NCBI GenBank assembly: GCA_024235415.1
Contig: JACKML010000009.1
Coordinates: forward strand, 1 to 64,000
Length of the DNA stretch: 64,000 nt
Reading direction: 5' to 3'
Origin: Chromatiaceae bacterium
GTDB taxonomy: Bacteria; Pseudomonadota; Gammaproteobacteria; Chromatiales; Chromatiaceae
Made by a program: the position numbers and the translations under genes. This document shows, piece by piece, positions 53,355 to 62,265 of the stretch. The stretch's first letter is position 1; every line of letters starts with the position of its first letter. Under the pieces are notes generated by a model. That model searched no databases. It was not told the origin of the DNA and was given only the letters and a program-made list of their open reading frames with translations.

Positions 53355-54170
53355 ATGTCTATCCGTTCCACTCTCGCATGTTGCCTTCTCCTGGCGACCG
53401 GCCCGGCCGCCGCGCTCTCCATTAATGTCGACAGCGATCTCAAGGACTGGCTCGCCGGCGCCCCGAGCGGAAGCTCTGCCACCGACTGGGAGCCGATTAC
53501 TGACCCGAGCATCAAATACTCCATTGAAGACCAGACAGGTACCAACAGCTACCTGAACCCGGGCTGGGGCGGACAGGACTATGATGCCGAGGCGATCTAC
53601 GTCCAGCGCTCGGCGACCCACATCAATATCGCCGTGGTCACCGGTCGCGCACCGGGCGCCAGCGGTTACGCCGCCGGCGACATCGCGATCGATTTCGGCC
53701 TGGACGGGATCTTCGACTACGGCCTGGTCACGCTGACCGACTCGACCGGCATCGGCAGCGCAGGCGAGCTGTACCGTGTCAACGAATGGAACCTTGGCCT
53801 GTGGACGGCGCCGGGCGTCACCGGTGATGCGAGCACCACGGCGTTCGGTCTCGCCCATCCGACCAGCGTCAAGACCGGCACCAAGGTCGGCGACGCCGCC
53901 CTGTCTTACGCCGAGTTCAAGTACAACGGCGTCAGTGGTCTTGGTCTCGGCGCCTATGGCGACGCCGGCAAGCACTATGTGATCGAGGCCTCGATCGCGC
54001 TCAACCTGATCGACCCAACGCTCAGCAGCGAGGCATTCCTGGTGCACTGGACCATGGCCTGCGCCAACGACATCGTCGAGGTCGATCCCCCGGGCAACGT
54101 CCCGACCCCGGTACCACTGCTGCTGGTGCTGGCCGGCCTCGTCGGCCTGCTGCGCCGCCGCGCGAAATAA
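53355..54170 (+). CDS. PEP-CTERM-type exported protein
   Basis: 271 residues from the ATG at 53355 (an in-frame TTG at 53340 is less likely). Signal peptide STLACCLLLATGPAAALS. The central 215 residues are a beta-rich extracellular domain with Gly/Asp-rich strands (DWLAGAPSGS, GDIAIDFGLDGIFDYGLV); I recognise no named domain. The C-terminus VPTPVPLLLVLAGLVGLLRRRA has the tripartite sorting pattern: VPxP, hydrophobic helix, Arg cluster. It should be processed by an exosortase encoded elsewhere and displayed or secreted, typically with exopolysaccharide. Preceded by a sigma-54 promoter. Confidence 0.82.
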   Translation: MSIRSTLACCLLLATGPAAALSINVDSDLKDWLAGAPSGSSATDWEPITDPSIKYSIEDQTGTNSYLNPGWGGQDYDAEAIYVQRSATHINIAVVTGRAPGASGYAAGDIAIDFGLDGIFDYGLVTLTDSTGIGSAGELYRVNEWNLGLWTAPGVTGDASTTAFGLAHPTSVKTGTKVGDAALSYAEFKYNGVSGLGLGAYGDAGKHYVIEASIALNLIDPTLSSEAFLVHWTMACANDIVEVDPPGNVPTPVPLLLVLAGLVGLLRRRAK

Positions 54171-54183
54171 CCGCTTGGGAAAG

Positions 54184-54220
54184 GGCGCTGCGCGAAGCCA
54201 ACGACGGTTTGCGCAGCGCC
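54184..54220. terminator. Hairpin between convergent PEP-CTERM and C45 genes
   Basis: 10-bp stem (GGCGCTGCGC with its complement) and a 17-nt loop in the 67-bp gap between convergent genes. No U-run; likely a bidirectional end signal. Confidence 0.5.
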
Positions 54221-54237
54221 ACTCATTCACGCACAGC

Positions 54238-55317
54238 CTAAAGCGAGTACTCGGCGTAGGAATTGTCCACTGGCAGCCCCTGCACTGCCCACAGTCGGCC
54301 GCTGGCGGGTTGCATGATCGCGGCACCGCAGGTCTCCATGTCGAGCGGCGGTTCGCCGCGCACACAGATCACCGGATCGCGGGTCAGGTCCATCAGCTTC
54401 TCGGGGGTCAAGGCGTCCTCCGCCAAGAGCGCCCGCGCCCGCACCAGCCGCGCCTCGCTGGAGGCCTGTGAGGCGGCGGCACGCGGACGACAGCGCGCGA
54501 TGGTCTCTGCCACCAGGCAGTGATTGCTGTGTACCAGCGCCTCTGCGTCACAGCGACTGACGGCGCAGTGACCGGGCATCGCCTCGATATTGATGCCCGC
54601 GCCGTGGCGATCGAACAGCTGGTAATTGTGTGCGCCGACCAGGCGCGCGTCAGTGATGCAGGCCAGGGCGTCCTCGATGTCGGACTGCTGCAACGCCTTG
54701 CGCACCACGAACGGCCAGGTCACGCCGACCTGCCCCTTGGCGCCGAGCAGGTTATTGATGCCGATGGCGATGCCGGCGTTGTTCATGCCGATCATGCCGA
54801 CGCAGCCGGCCAGGCTGAAGGCAAGAAACGCGGGGGCATCCACTGGCTGACCATGCAGCAACACCACATAGGGCGCCGAGCTGGCGTGCATGTCCCAGGT
54901 CTGACCGAAGAAGCCGCGACCGTCGGCGCTCAGGCTGTCGGGGACGATGAACGCCGTGCAGTCATCTTCCACGTATGCCGTCTCTCCGGAGCTGCCACCG
55001 CGTGCGTAGACCAGGTCAATGAAATCGGTGAAACCGTTGCTGATGATCAACTCTGCAACGCCCAGGCCGGTGGTTTCGGCGATGCCCGCCAGCTCATCCA
55101 TCAGGTCGGGTGCGTAGGCCTCGTGTTCGCCCATGCAGGACTCGGCCAGCGCCAGCACCTCGGCACGCGGCAGCGCATGACCGGTCCAGGCCGCACTGCC
55201 GGCGAGGGCGACCCGCTCCGCGGCGTAACCGCGTATCTGTTCGCCGAGGGCACGACCATGCGCACGCCCCATGTCACGCGGCAAACCGCCAATGGCGAGC
55301 ACCCGCGGCGTGCTCAT
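54238..55317 (-). CDS. C45 family autoproteolytic acyltransferase/hydrolase
   Basis: 359 residues. Ntn-hydrolase fold of the penicillin-acyltransferase (AAT) type: the nucleophile is Cys in VEDDCTAFIV, followed by GQTWDMH and GCVGMIGMNNAGIAIGINNL. The Cys becomes the N-terminus after self-cleavage (about residue 120). Substrates are amides of fatty acids, beta-lactams or peptides; for bacterial homologues they are mostly unknown. The start overlaps the aminotransferase stop (ATGA). No signal peptide, so cytosolic. Confidence 0.83.
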   Translation of the reverse strand: MSTPRVLAIGGLPRDMGRAHGRALGEQIRGYAAERVALAGSAAWTGHALPRAEVLALAESCMGEHEAYAPDLMDELAGIAETTGLGVAELIISNGFTDFIDLVYARGGSSGETAYVEDDCTAFIVPDSLSADGRGFFGQTWDMHASSAPYVVLLHGQPVDAPAFLAFSLAGCVGMIGMNNAGIAIGINNLLGAKGQVGVTWPFVVRKALQQSDIEDALACITDARLVGAHNYQLFDRHGAGINIEAMPGHCAVSRCDAEALVHSNHCLVAETIARCRPRAAASQASSEARLVRARALLAEDALTPEKLMDLTRDPVICVRGEPPLDMETCGAAIMQPASGRLWAVQGLPVDNSYAEYSL

Positions 55318-56657
55318 GCCGCCGCCCGGGCGGCGGCGACCGCTTCGGCCAGTACCGCCATGCCCTCGTCAATCTGTGCATCGGAGAGCGTCAGTGCGGG
55401 CAGCAGGCGCAGGCAGTTGCTGTACAGGCCGGCGCGGATGGTGATCAGCCCGCGCTTTAGGGTCTCGGCGGTGATCGCATTGGTCAGCGCGGCATCCGGC
55501 GCGCGACTGACCGGATCGCGCACCAGTTCCATGGCCAGCATCGGGCCGAGGCCCCGCACTTCGCCGATCACATCCGGGTGGTCGGCCTGCAACCGGTCGA
55601 GATGACCACGGATCCGCTGCCCGACCTCCAGCGCGCGTGCCCGGAAGGCCGGGGAATCGAGCATGTCGATCGCCGCCAGCGCGGCCGCACAGGCGACGGG
55701 GTTGCCGCTATAGGTACCACCCAGACCGCCTGGATTGGGCGCATCCATGATCTCGGCACGACCGGTGACCGCCGCCAGCGGCATGCCGCCGGCGATCGAC
55801 TTGCCACTGACCAGCAGGTCCGGCACCAGCCCGTAGTGCTCCACCGCGAACAGCCGCCCGGTCCGACCCATGCCGCACTGCACTTCGTCAGCCACGAAAA
55901 GCATGCCGTGTTCACTGCAGCGCGCCCGCAGGTGAGCGGCAAAGCGGGGAGGCAGCGGCAGGAAACCACCCTCGCCCTGTACAGTCTCCACCACCACGGC
56001 GGCCACCGCCTGCGGCGCCACCTGGGCAATCAGCGCGTGGTCGAACTGGTCGATGCAGTACTGCACGTAGTCGTCCTCGCTCATACCCGCCGGGCGGCGG
56101 TAGGGGTTGGGAAACGGCAGGCGATACACCTCGGACGGGAACGGGCCGAATCCGTTCTTGAACAAGGCGTACTTGCTGGTCATACCGAGCGTCAGGTTGG
56201 TCCGGCCATGGTAGGCACCCTCGAACACGATCAGTGCCTGCCGGCCCGTGTACGCCCGCGCCACCTTGACCGCGGTTTCGACGGCCTCGGCACCACTGTT
56301 GAGCAAGGTGGTCTTCTTGTCGAAGTCACCCGGGACACACGCATTGAGGCGCTCGCACACCTCGACGTAGGGTTCATAGGTCGCGACGATCGAACACATG
56401 TGGATCAGGCGCCCTGCCTGGTCGCGGATCGCATCGACCACCGTTGGCGGCACGTGCCCTGCCGCCAGCGTGCCGATGCCGCCGGCGAAATCGAGAAAGG
56501 TGTTGCCATCCACGTCGGTCACCGCGGCACCATCACCGCTGGCGACGGCAATCCCGGTGAGGCGGGCAGAACCACGCGACACCGCCGCATCTCGGCGCGC
56601 CACGAGGGCCATGCTGTTGGGACCGGGCACTGCGGTCACAAGCTTGATCGTAGACAT
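55314..56657 (-). CDS. gabT: Class III aminotransferase (GabT-like)
   Basis: 447 residues from the ATG at 56657 (AGGTGA 7 nt upstream); an upstream ATG at 56699 lacks a site. PLP-binding motifs: LLNSGAEAVETAVKVARAYTG, FEGAYHGRT, ADEVQCGMGRTG, and the internal aldimine lysine in VSGKSIAGGMPLAAVTG. Closest in pattern to 4-aminobutyrate or 5-aminovalerate transaminases. Its coupling to a C45 enzyme, rather than gabD, suggests the substrate may be a released amine or omega-amino acid (inference). Confidence 0.83.
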   Translation of the reverse strand: MSTIKLVTAVPGPNSMALVARRDAAVSRGSARLTGIAVASGDGAAVTDVDGNTFLDFAGGIGTLAAGHVPPTVVDAIRDQAGRLIHMCSIVATYEPYVEVCERLNACVPGDFDKKTTLLNSGAEAVETAVKVARAYTGRQALIVFEGAYHGRTNLTLGMTSKYALFKNGFGPFPSEVYRLPFPNPYRRPAGMSEDDYVQYCIDQFDHALIAQVAPQAVAAVVVETVQGEGGFLPLPPRFAAHLRARCSEHGMLFVADEVQCGMGRTGRLFAVEHYGLVPDLLVSGKSIAGGMPLAAVTGRAEIMDAPNPGGLGGTYSGNPVACAAALAAIDMLDSPAFRARALEVGQRIRGHLDRLQADHPDVIGEVRGLGPMLAMELVRDPVSRAPDAALTNAITAETLKRGLITIRAGLYSNCLRLLPALTLSDAQIDEGMAVLAEAVAAARAAA

Positions 56658-56860
56658 GCATTCACCTGTTTGGGATTTCCGGAAAGCCGTTTCGCCCACA
56701 GTATAGGCAGCGGGCGATCCACTCGGTAAAGGGACTTAAGGTGCGGCACCGCTACACCGGCAATGCGCACCAGGATCTGCCACCCAAGCCAGCGAAACAA
56801 CCGACACCCACTGCCTCGCAAACCCGACGCCACGGGGGTTTTCCCTTGTCGGTCGGGTAC

Positions 56861-56965
56861 TTGTCATCGTCACAAACAGTTGGTAGTGTTCCGCCTTTGC
56901 CGCGCTAGTGGCGCGCAAAACGGCGGAGGTAGTCCCCGTAACCGGGACTGCCTTTTTTGTTTTTG
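56861..56965 (+). ncRNA. Candidate small RNA or attenuator leader upstream of argD
   Basis: In the 371-bp gap between divergent gabT and argD, a weak promoter pair (TTGTCA at 56861, 17-nt spacer, TAGTGT at 56884) is followed immediately by a long bulged hairpin (56891-56926) and a second hairpin (56928-56952) with six U then five more U (56953-56965). A transcript of about 70 nt ending here is predicted. It could be an independent sRNA or an attenuator that must be passed to express argD. The remaining part of the gap (56658-56860) shows nothing distinct. Confidence 0.45.
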
Positions 56966-57028
56966 GAGAGGCACGATCTCGACATTGGAAATCTTCTGCC
57001 TTCTCCCTGGAGGCGAGTCCGAAACCCG

Positions 57029-58207
57029 ATGAGCCATTCCCTGATGAGCACCTATAAACGGCTGCCGGTCACCTTCGCGCGTGGCGAAGGCGCACTGCTG
57101 TGGGATACGCAAGACAAGCAGTACCTGGATGCACTGAGCGGCGTGGCCGTGTGCAACCTCGGGCACGCACACCCGGCTGTCACCAAGGCCGTCTGCGAGC
57201 AGGCGGGCCGACTGCTGCACACCTCGAATATCTACGGCATTGCCGCCCAGGAGACGCTTGGCGACACGCTGACTGCGCTGGCAGGCATGGACAGGGTGTT
57301 TTTTGGCAACTCCGGCGCCGAGGCCAACGAGGCGGCCATCAAGCTGGCACGCCTCTACGGGCACCGCAGGGGCAACAAGTCACCGATGATCGTGGTCATG
57401 GAAAACAGCTTCCACGGCCGCACCCTGGCAACTCTCAGCGCGACTGGCAACCGCAAGGTGCAGGCCGGCTTCGAACCGCTGGTGCAGGGATTCATCCGCG
57501 TCCCCTATGGCGATCTCGCGGCATTGCAGGCGGTTGCGGACAACCAGAAGGACGTGGTCGCAGTACTGGTCGAACCGATCCAGGGCGAGGGTGGCGTCAA
57601 CGTGCCTCCCCCACAGTACCTGCCAGGGGTTCGCGCGCTGTGCGACAACAAAGGCTGGCTGATGATCCTGGATGAGATCCAGACCGGCATGGGACGCACG
57701 GGCAAGCCGTTCGCCTACCAGCACTACGACTTCAAACCGGACGTGATGACGCTGGCCAAGGCGCTGGGTAACGGTGTCCCAATTGGCGCCTGCCTGGCAC
57801 GTGGCGATGCCGCGGAACTCTTCGCCCCGGGCAATCACGGTTCCACATTCGGCGGCAATCCGCTGGCCTGCGCTGCCGCACTGACTGTCTGCAGGACACT
57901 CAGCGAGCAGAAACTGTGGGACACCGCAGCCAGTCTCGGCGAAAGCATCCGCCAAGGGCTGCGCAATGCGCTTGACAACGTGCAGGGCGTCATCGAGGTG
58001 CGCGGCCAAGGCCTGATGATCGGCATCGCCCTCGACCGGCCATGCGCCGAACTGGTGGCGCGTGCACTGGAACAGGGCCTGCTGATCAACGTGACGGCCG
58101 ATTCCGTGGTGCGGCTGCTGCCACCCCTGGTGATGACCGAACAACAGGCCGATCATCTTGTCTCAATCCTGAGTTCTCTGCTGCGCGAGTTTCTCGCCGG
58201 CAAGTGA
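57029..58207 (+). CDS. argD: Acetylornithine aminotransferase
   Basis: 392 residues from the ATG at 57029; a second in-frame ATG at 57044 is possible, and GGAGG lies 15 nt before the first. ArgD-specific features: TYKRLPVTFARGEGALLWD, FGNSGAEANEAAIKLAR, ENSFHGRTLATLSATG, LDEIQTGMGRTGKPF, PLP lysine in TLAKALGNGVPIGA. It converts N-acetylglutamate semialdehyde to acetylornithine. 27 bp upstream of argF. Confidence 0.93.
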   Translation: MSHSLMSTYKRLPVTFARGEGALLWDTQDKQYLDALSGVAVCNLGHAHPAVTKAVCEQAGRLLHTSNIYGIAAQETLGDTLTALAGMDRVFFGNSGAEANEAAIKLARLYGHRRGNKSPMIVVMENSFHGRTLATLSATGNRKVQAGFEPLVQGFIRVPYGDLAALQAVADNQKDVVAVLVEPIQGEGGVNVPPPQYLPGVRALCDNKGWLMILDEIQTGMGRTGKPFAYQHYDFKPDVMTLAKALGNGVPIGACLARGDAAELFAPGNHGSTFGGNPLACAAALTVCRTLSEQKLWDTAASLGESIRQGLRNALDNVQGVIEVRGQGLMIGIALDRPCAELVARALEQGLLINVTADSVVRLLPPLVMTEQQADHLVSILSSLLREFLAGK

Positions 58208-58234
58208 GCCCCCGCGCCAGCGCGAGGTCGTCAC

Positions 58235-59149
58235 ATGACAGTTTCGAAGAAACCCCGGCATTTCCTGACACTGACCGACATGAGCCCGGACGAGCTGCGT
58301 GCGCTGATCGCGCGTGCCACCGAGCTGAAGAGGATGCACCGCAATGGCGTCGCACATGCGCCGCTCACCAACAAGGTGTTGGGCATGATCTTCGAAAAGA
58401 GTTCGACCCGCACACGGGTGTCTTTCGAAGCGGGCATGGCACAGCTCGGTGGCGCCGCGATATTCCTGTCGCCGCGCGACACGCAACTGGGACGCGGTGA
58501 ACCCATCGAGGACACGGCGCGCGTGCTGTCGCGGATGGTCGACTGCATCATGATCCGTACCTTCGATCACGCCGACGTCGAGACCTTCGCCGCGCATTCG
58601 CGGGTGCCCGTGATCAACGGCCTCACCGATTTCTACCACCCCTGCCAGTTGTTGGCGGACATGCAGACGTTCATCGAACTCCGGGGCGACATCACCGGCA
58701 AGACCGTGACCTGGGTTGGCGACGGCAACAACATGTGCAACTCATACATAGGCGCGGCCCGACAGTTCGACTTCCACCTGCGTATCGCCTGCCCGGAAGG
58801 CTATGATCCCGATCCGCAGATCCTGGCCGCCAACGCCGATCGCTGCGAGATCGTGCGCGATCCGGGGAAGGCCGTCGATGGCAGCAACCTGGTAGTGACG
58901 GACACCTGGATCAGCATGGGCCAGGAAGAGGAAAAGGCGCGCCGCGAAAAGGCCTTTGCCGGCTACCGCGTCGACCGGGAAATGATGAACCGGGCAGCGC
59001 CAGGGGCCCTGTTCCTGCATTGCCTGCCGGCCTATCGCGGCAAGGAAGTCGCCGAAGAGGTCATCGACGCACCCGACAGCGTTGTCTGGGACGAGGCCGA
59101 GAATCGCATGCACGCGCAAAAGGCCCTGCTCGAATTCCTGCTGTGCTGA
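58235..59149 (+). CDS. argF: Ornithine carbamoyltransferase
   Basis: 304 residues. Carbamoyl-phosphate loop [15 protein letters not shown] and ornithine site [10 protein letters not shown] are intact; [11 protein letters not shown] also. It makes citrulline from ornithine and carbamoyl phosphate, upstream of argG (29051-30271). GGTCGTC-like leader only; start fixed by homology. Cotranscribed with argD. Confidence 0.95.
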   Translation: MTVSKKPRHFLTLTDMSPDELRALIARATELKRMHRNGVAHAPLTNKVLGMIFEKSSTRTRVSFEAGMAQLGGAAIFLSPRDTQLGRGEPIEDTARVLSRMVDCIMIRTFDHADVETFAAHSRVPVINGLTDFYHPCQLLADMQTFIELRGDITGKTVTWVGDGNNMCNSYIGAARQFDFHLRIACPEGYDPDPQILAANADRCEIVRDPGKAVDGSNLVVTDTWISMGQEEEKARREKAFAGYRVDREMMNRAAPGALFLHCLPAYRGKEVAEEVIDAPDSVVWDEAENRMHAQKALLEFLLC

Positions 59150-59191
59150 TGCACCACCTGCCCCGTCAGCCACGCATGGCCGCCTGACACC

Positions 59192-60238
59192 ATGCCATTA
59201 CTCAAGGTCGAGAACATCACTGCGGGATATGGCCGGGAACGCGTAATCGCGTCGCTGTCGTTCCACGTCAACCGCGGCGAGATCGTCAGTCTGCTCGGCC
59301 CCAGCGGGTGCGGCAAGACGACCGCGCTACGTGCCATCGCCGGTTTCGAACCGATCAGCGAAGGACAGATCGTGATCGCGCAGAAGATTGCCTCGGCACC
59401 GGGCATGACACTGCCTCCCGAGCAGCGATCGATTGGCATGGTGTTCCAGGACTACGCGCTTTTTCCGCACCTTACAGTCAGCGAAAACATCGGCTTTGGG
59501 CTGCGCAAGCGGCCAGCGGTGGACCGCAAGGTGCAGATCGCCCACCTCCTCGATGCAACAGGTCTTGACGGCATGGGCGAACGCTACCCGCACGAACTGT
59601 CCGGAGGGCAGCAGCAGCGTGTCGCGCTGGCACGCGCGCTGGCGCCAAGACCGACCATCCTGTTGATGGATGAACCGTTCTCAAACCTCGACGTTGAATT
59701 GCGTGAGCGCCTGAGCGTCGAGGTACGCGACCTGCTGAAGTCCGAGGGCATAAGCGGCATCCTGGTCACCCACGATCAGCATGAGGCCTTCGCCGTGTCG
59801 GACAAGGTCGGCGTGATGCACGGTGGTGAGATACTGCAGTGGGACACACCGTACAATCTCTATCACGAGCCCAACCACCGCTTCGTCGCCGACTTCATCG
59901 GCCAGGGCCGCTTCATTCCAGGGGTCGTTCGCAGCCCGGAGACCTTCGATACCGAGCTGGGCCTGCTGCATGGCAATCGTTCGTGCACCAAGGCGATCGG
60001 TACGCGGGTCGAGATCCTGATCCGCCCCGACGACCTGGTCCCCGACACCAACGGGGAAATCGAGGCATTGGTCAAAGACAAGGCATTCAAGGGTGCGGAG
60101 ATACTCTACACACTGGAATTACCCACCGGAACGCGCCTACTATCTCTCTTTCCCAGTCACTATGATCATCATTTGGGTGACACGGTTCGCGTCAGGATGG
60201 ATGCAGAACATCTCATCTGCTTCGCCCGAAATGACTGA
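59192..60238 (+). CDS. FbpC-like ABC transporter ATPase
   Basis: 348 residues. Walker A GPSGCGKTT, signature LSGGQQQRVALARALA, Walker B LLMDEPFSNLD, and a C-terminal TOBE-like domain (RVEILIRPDDL). The pattern fits the ferric/sulfate/polyamine importer branch (FbpC type). No permease or binding-protein gene is adjacent, so its transport partners lie elsewhere or the assignment to an importer is only by similarity. 42 bp after argF. Confidence 0.87.
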   Translation: MPLLKVENITAGYGRERVIASLSFHVNRGEIVSLLGPSGCGKTTALRAIAGFEPISEGQIVIAQKIASAPGMTLPPEQRSIGMVFQDYALFPHLTVSENIGFGLRKRPAVDRKVQIAHLLDATGLDGMGERYPHELSGGQQQRVALARALAPRPTILLMDEPFSNLDVELRERLSVEVRDLLKSEGISGILVTHDQHEAFAVSDKVGVMHGGEILQWDTPYNLYHEPNHRFVADFIGQGRFIPGVVRSPETFDTELGLLHGNRSCTKAIGTRVEILIRPDDLVPDTNGEIEALVKDKAFKGAEILYTLELPTGTRLLSLFPSHYDHHLGDTVRVRMDAEHLICFARND

Positions 60239-60269
60239 CCCAATACACTTGCAGTATGGAATCGATTCA

Positions 60270-60935
60270 GTGAAGAAAATCGTCACGCTCCTTCTCGTCC
60301 TTTGCAGCGTCAGCGCGTTCGCAAAGACAGCCTACGTCACCGACGAACTCAAGATCACCTTGCGCAGCGGCGAGTCTTCGACGCACCGCATCATTCGCAT
60401 GCTGCCGACCGGCGAACGCCTGACCGTGCTCTCCAGCGACTCGGGAAACGGCTACAGCAAGGTGCGCACCGCTTCCGGCGCGGAGGGCTTCGTTCTGACG
60501 CACCAGTTGGTGGACCAACCGGTCGCGCGTGACCGCCTCGCGGCCGCGGAGGCAGAGGTCAAGTCACTCAAGGCAGCCCCGGGCGAACTCAGCAGCCGCC
60601 TGGCCAACCTGACCGAACAGCACAACGCACTGATGAAGGAACACGACGAACTCAAACAGGCCAAGGGCCAGGTCGATCAGGAATTCGCCGCACTGCAGCG
60701 CACCGCGAGCAACGCCGTACGTATCGCCAACGAGCGCAACGAACTTCGCAAACAGGTCGCTTCGCTGACCCGCGAGGTCGAAGACGTCAAGCAGCAGAAT
60801 CGCGAACTCGAGAACAAGACCGCGCAGAACTGGTTCGTGATAGGCGCCGGCGTCGTGGTCGGCGGCATCGTATTGGGGTTGATCCTGCCGCACCTGCGGA
60901 TGCGTCGGCGCAAGAGCTCCTGGGGCTCGCTTTGA
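60270..60935 (+). CDS. SH3-domain membrane protein (TIGR04211/YgiM type)
   Basis: 221 residues from a GTG at 60270. Signal peptide (IVTLLLVLCSVSAFAK), bacterial SH3 domain (about 20-85: DELKITLRSGESSTHRIIRML, VRTASGAEGFVLTHQL), a long coiled coil (about 95-185), a C-terminal membrane helix and RMRRRKSS. E. coli YgiM is the model member. Possibly binds cell-wall components at the inner membrane. Ends before a long palindromic hairpin. Confidence 0.87.
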   Translation: MKKIVTLLLVLCSVSAFAKTAYVTDELKITLRSGESSTHRIIRMLPTGERLTVLSSDSGNGYSKVRTASGAEGFVLTHQLVDQPVARDRLAAAEAEVKSLKAAPGELSSRLANLTEQHNALMKEHDELKQAKGQVDQEFAALQRTASNAVRIANERNELRKQVASLTREVEDVKQQNRELENKTAQNWFVIGAGVVVGGIVLGLILPHLRMRRRKSSWGSL

Positions 60936-60940
60936 TGGCA

Positions 60941-60973
60941 AACCGGGCGCGGGATCAGATCCCGCGCCCGGTT
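60941..60973. terminator. Bidirectional terminator hairpin
   Basis: A 15-bp perfect stem (60941-60955 with 60959-60973) with 3-nt loop lies in the 51-bp gap between convergent genes. It begins AACCGGGCGC. It lacks a strong U-run but is the most stable hairpin in this stretch. Confidence 0.8.
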
Positions 60974-60986
60974 CACATCGCCGCGG

Positions 60987-62252
60987 TCAGTGGAAGGAGT
61001 CGGTGAACAGGTTGCTGGCCCAGCCGAACATCTGTTTGTAGTTGCCGGTACTCCACCGTTCAGCCTCACCCAGATGGGTCAACGCCATCTGGCCTGAATC
61101 AGTGTTGTACGCGAACACGGCCGAAAGCCACGACGCCTGGTCGTAGGTGATCGGGCTGTAGCAGGCCGATGCGGTAGTGATGTTGGCCACGCGCTCGGGG
61201 TCGTCGTTGGCAACACCGGCCAGGGAACGGATGATGGCATCGACACAGACTTTCGCCTGCGCATTGGCCATGTGTGCCGACTTCGGCTGACCGGTGGCCT
61301 GCGAATCACCAATGATGTGCACACCATCGAAGCCGGATACCGTCGAGGCATAGGTCAGCGGATCGACACTTGCCCACAGGCCATCACCGGTCAGACCCGC
61401 GTTGCGGATAAAGCCCATGGCACGTTGCTGCGGGATAATGTTCACGACGTCACCGACGTAGTCTGCAGTCCGCGTTATCACCCTGCCCTCGGTCGAGATC
61501 ACATCCTCGACCTCCACGTCGGTGATGTACTCGACGATATTGCCGTAGAGGTTGTTGAACGCATTCTCGAAGGTATGCTTTTCTGCCTGGATCGATGAGT
61601 TCGCATCCAGCACCTGCACCCTGGCGCTGCCTTCGAGACCCTTGCGCTTGATGATGTCGGCTATCAGGCAGGCACGCTCGTAGGGTCCCGGCGGGCAACG
61701 ATAAGGCGATTTCGGAATCGTCATGATCACGGTCGAGTCCGGCCCGACCTTGTTCAGCTGCGAGGCCAGGCGATTGGTCTGGCCACCGGCGATCCACGCG
61801 TGCGGCGTGAGCTTGTAGTCGATGCTGGGTGGGTTGATCATATTGATGCCGGTCGCGATCACCAGGTGATCATAGTTCAACCAGCCGCCCTCTTTCAGGC
61901 GTACCCGTTTGCCGGCACCGTCGATCTTGTTCGCGCGGTCACGCACAACGTTGACCCCGTAAAACGAAGACAGACCGCCATAGTTCATCTTCAGTTCTTT
62001 GAGCGTGATACGCCGGTTCAACACCAGGTTGCTCAATACGCAGGAGGTGTGATTCGCGTTCGGGTCGACCAGGGTGACATCGATGGTCCGGTCACTCCAC
62101 ATGCGCAGATACTTGGCGGCGGTGGCACCGGCAAAGCCGCCGCCAATCACGACCACATGCGGCGCACTGGCTGCCTTGACACCGGTCGGGGTGATAGAGA
62201 CCGCGGCCGAAGCGCCACAGGCCTGCAGAAAACGTCTACGATTCATACTCAT
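60987..62252 (-). CDS. fccB: Flavocytochrome c sulfide dehydrogenase flavin subunit
   Basis: 421 residues from the ATG at 62252 (AAGGGAG about 8 nt upstream). Tat signal NRRRFLQACGASA. FAD-binding VVVIGGGFAGATAAKYLR. The three functional cysteines of the family are visible: the flavin-linked Cys in NHTSCVLSN, and the disulfide pair in PYERACLIAD and SACYSPIT. It oxidises sulfide in the periplasm and passes electrons to the cytochrome subunit. Starts 13 bp after fccA. Confidence 0.94.
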   Translation of the reverse strand: MSMNRRRFLQACGASAAVSITPTGVKAASAPHVVVIGGGFAGATAAKYLRMWSDRTIDVTLVDPNANHTSCVLSNLVLNRRITLKELKMNYGGLSSFYGVNVVRDRANKIDGAGKRVRLKEGGWLNYDHLVIATGINMINPPSIDYKLTPHAWIAGGQTNRLASQLNKVGPDSTVIMTIPKSPYRCPPGPYERACLIADIIKRKGLEGSARVQVLDANSSIQAEKHTFENAFNNLYGNIVEYITDVEVEDVISTEGRVITRTADYVGDVVNIIPQQRAMGFIRNAGLTGDGLWASVDPLTYASTVSGFDGVHIIGDSQATGQPKSAHMANAQAKVCVDAIIRSLAGVANDDPERVANITTASACYSPITYDQASWLSAVFAYNTDSGQMALTHLGEAERWSTGNYKQMFGWASNLFTDSFH

Positions 62253-62265
62253 TACGATATCTCCC

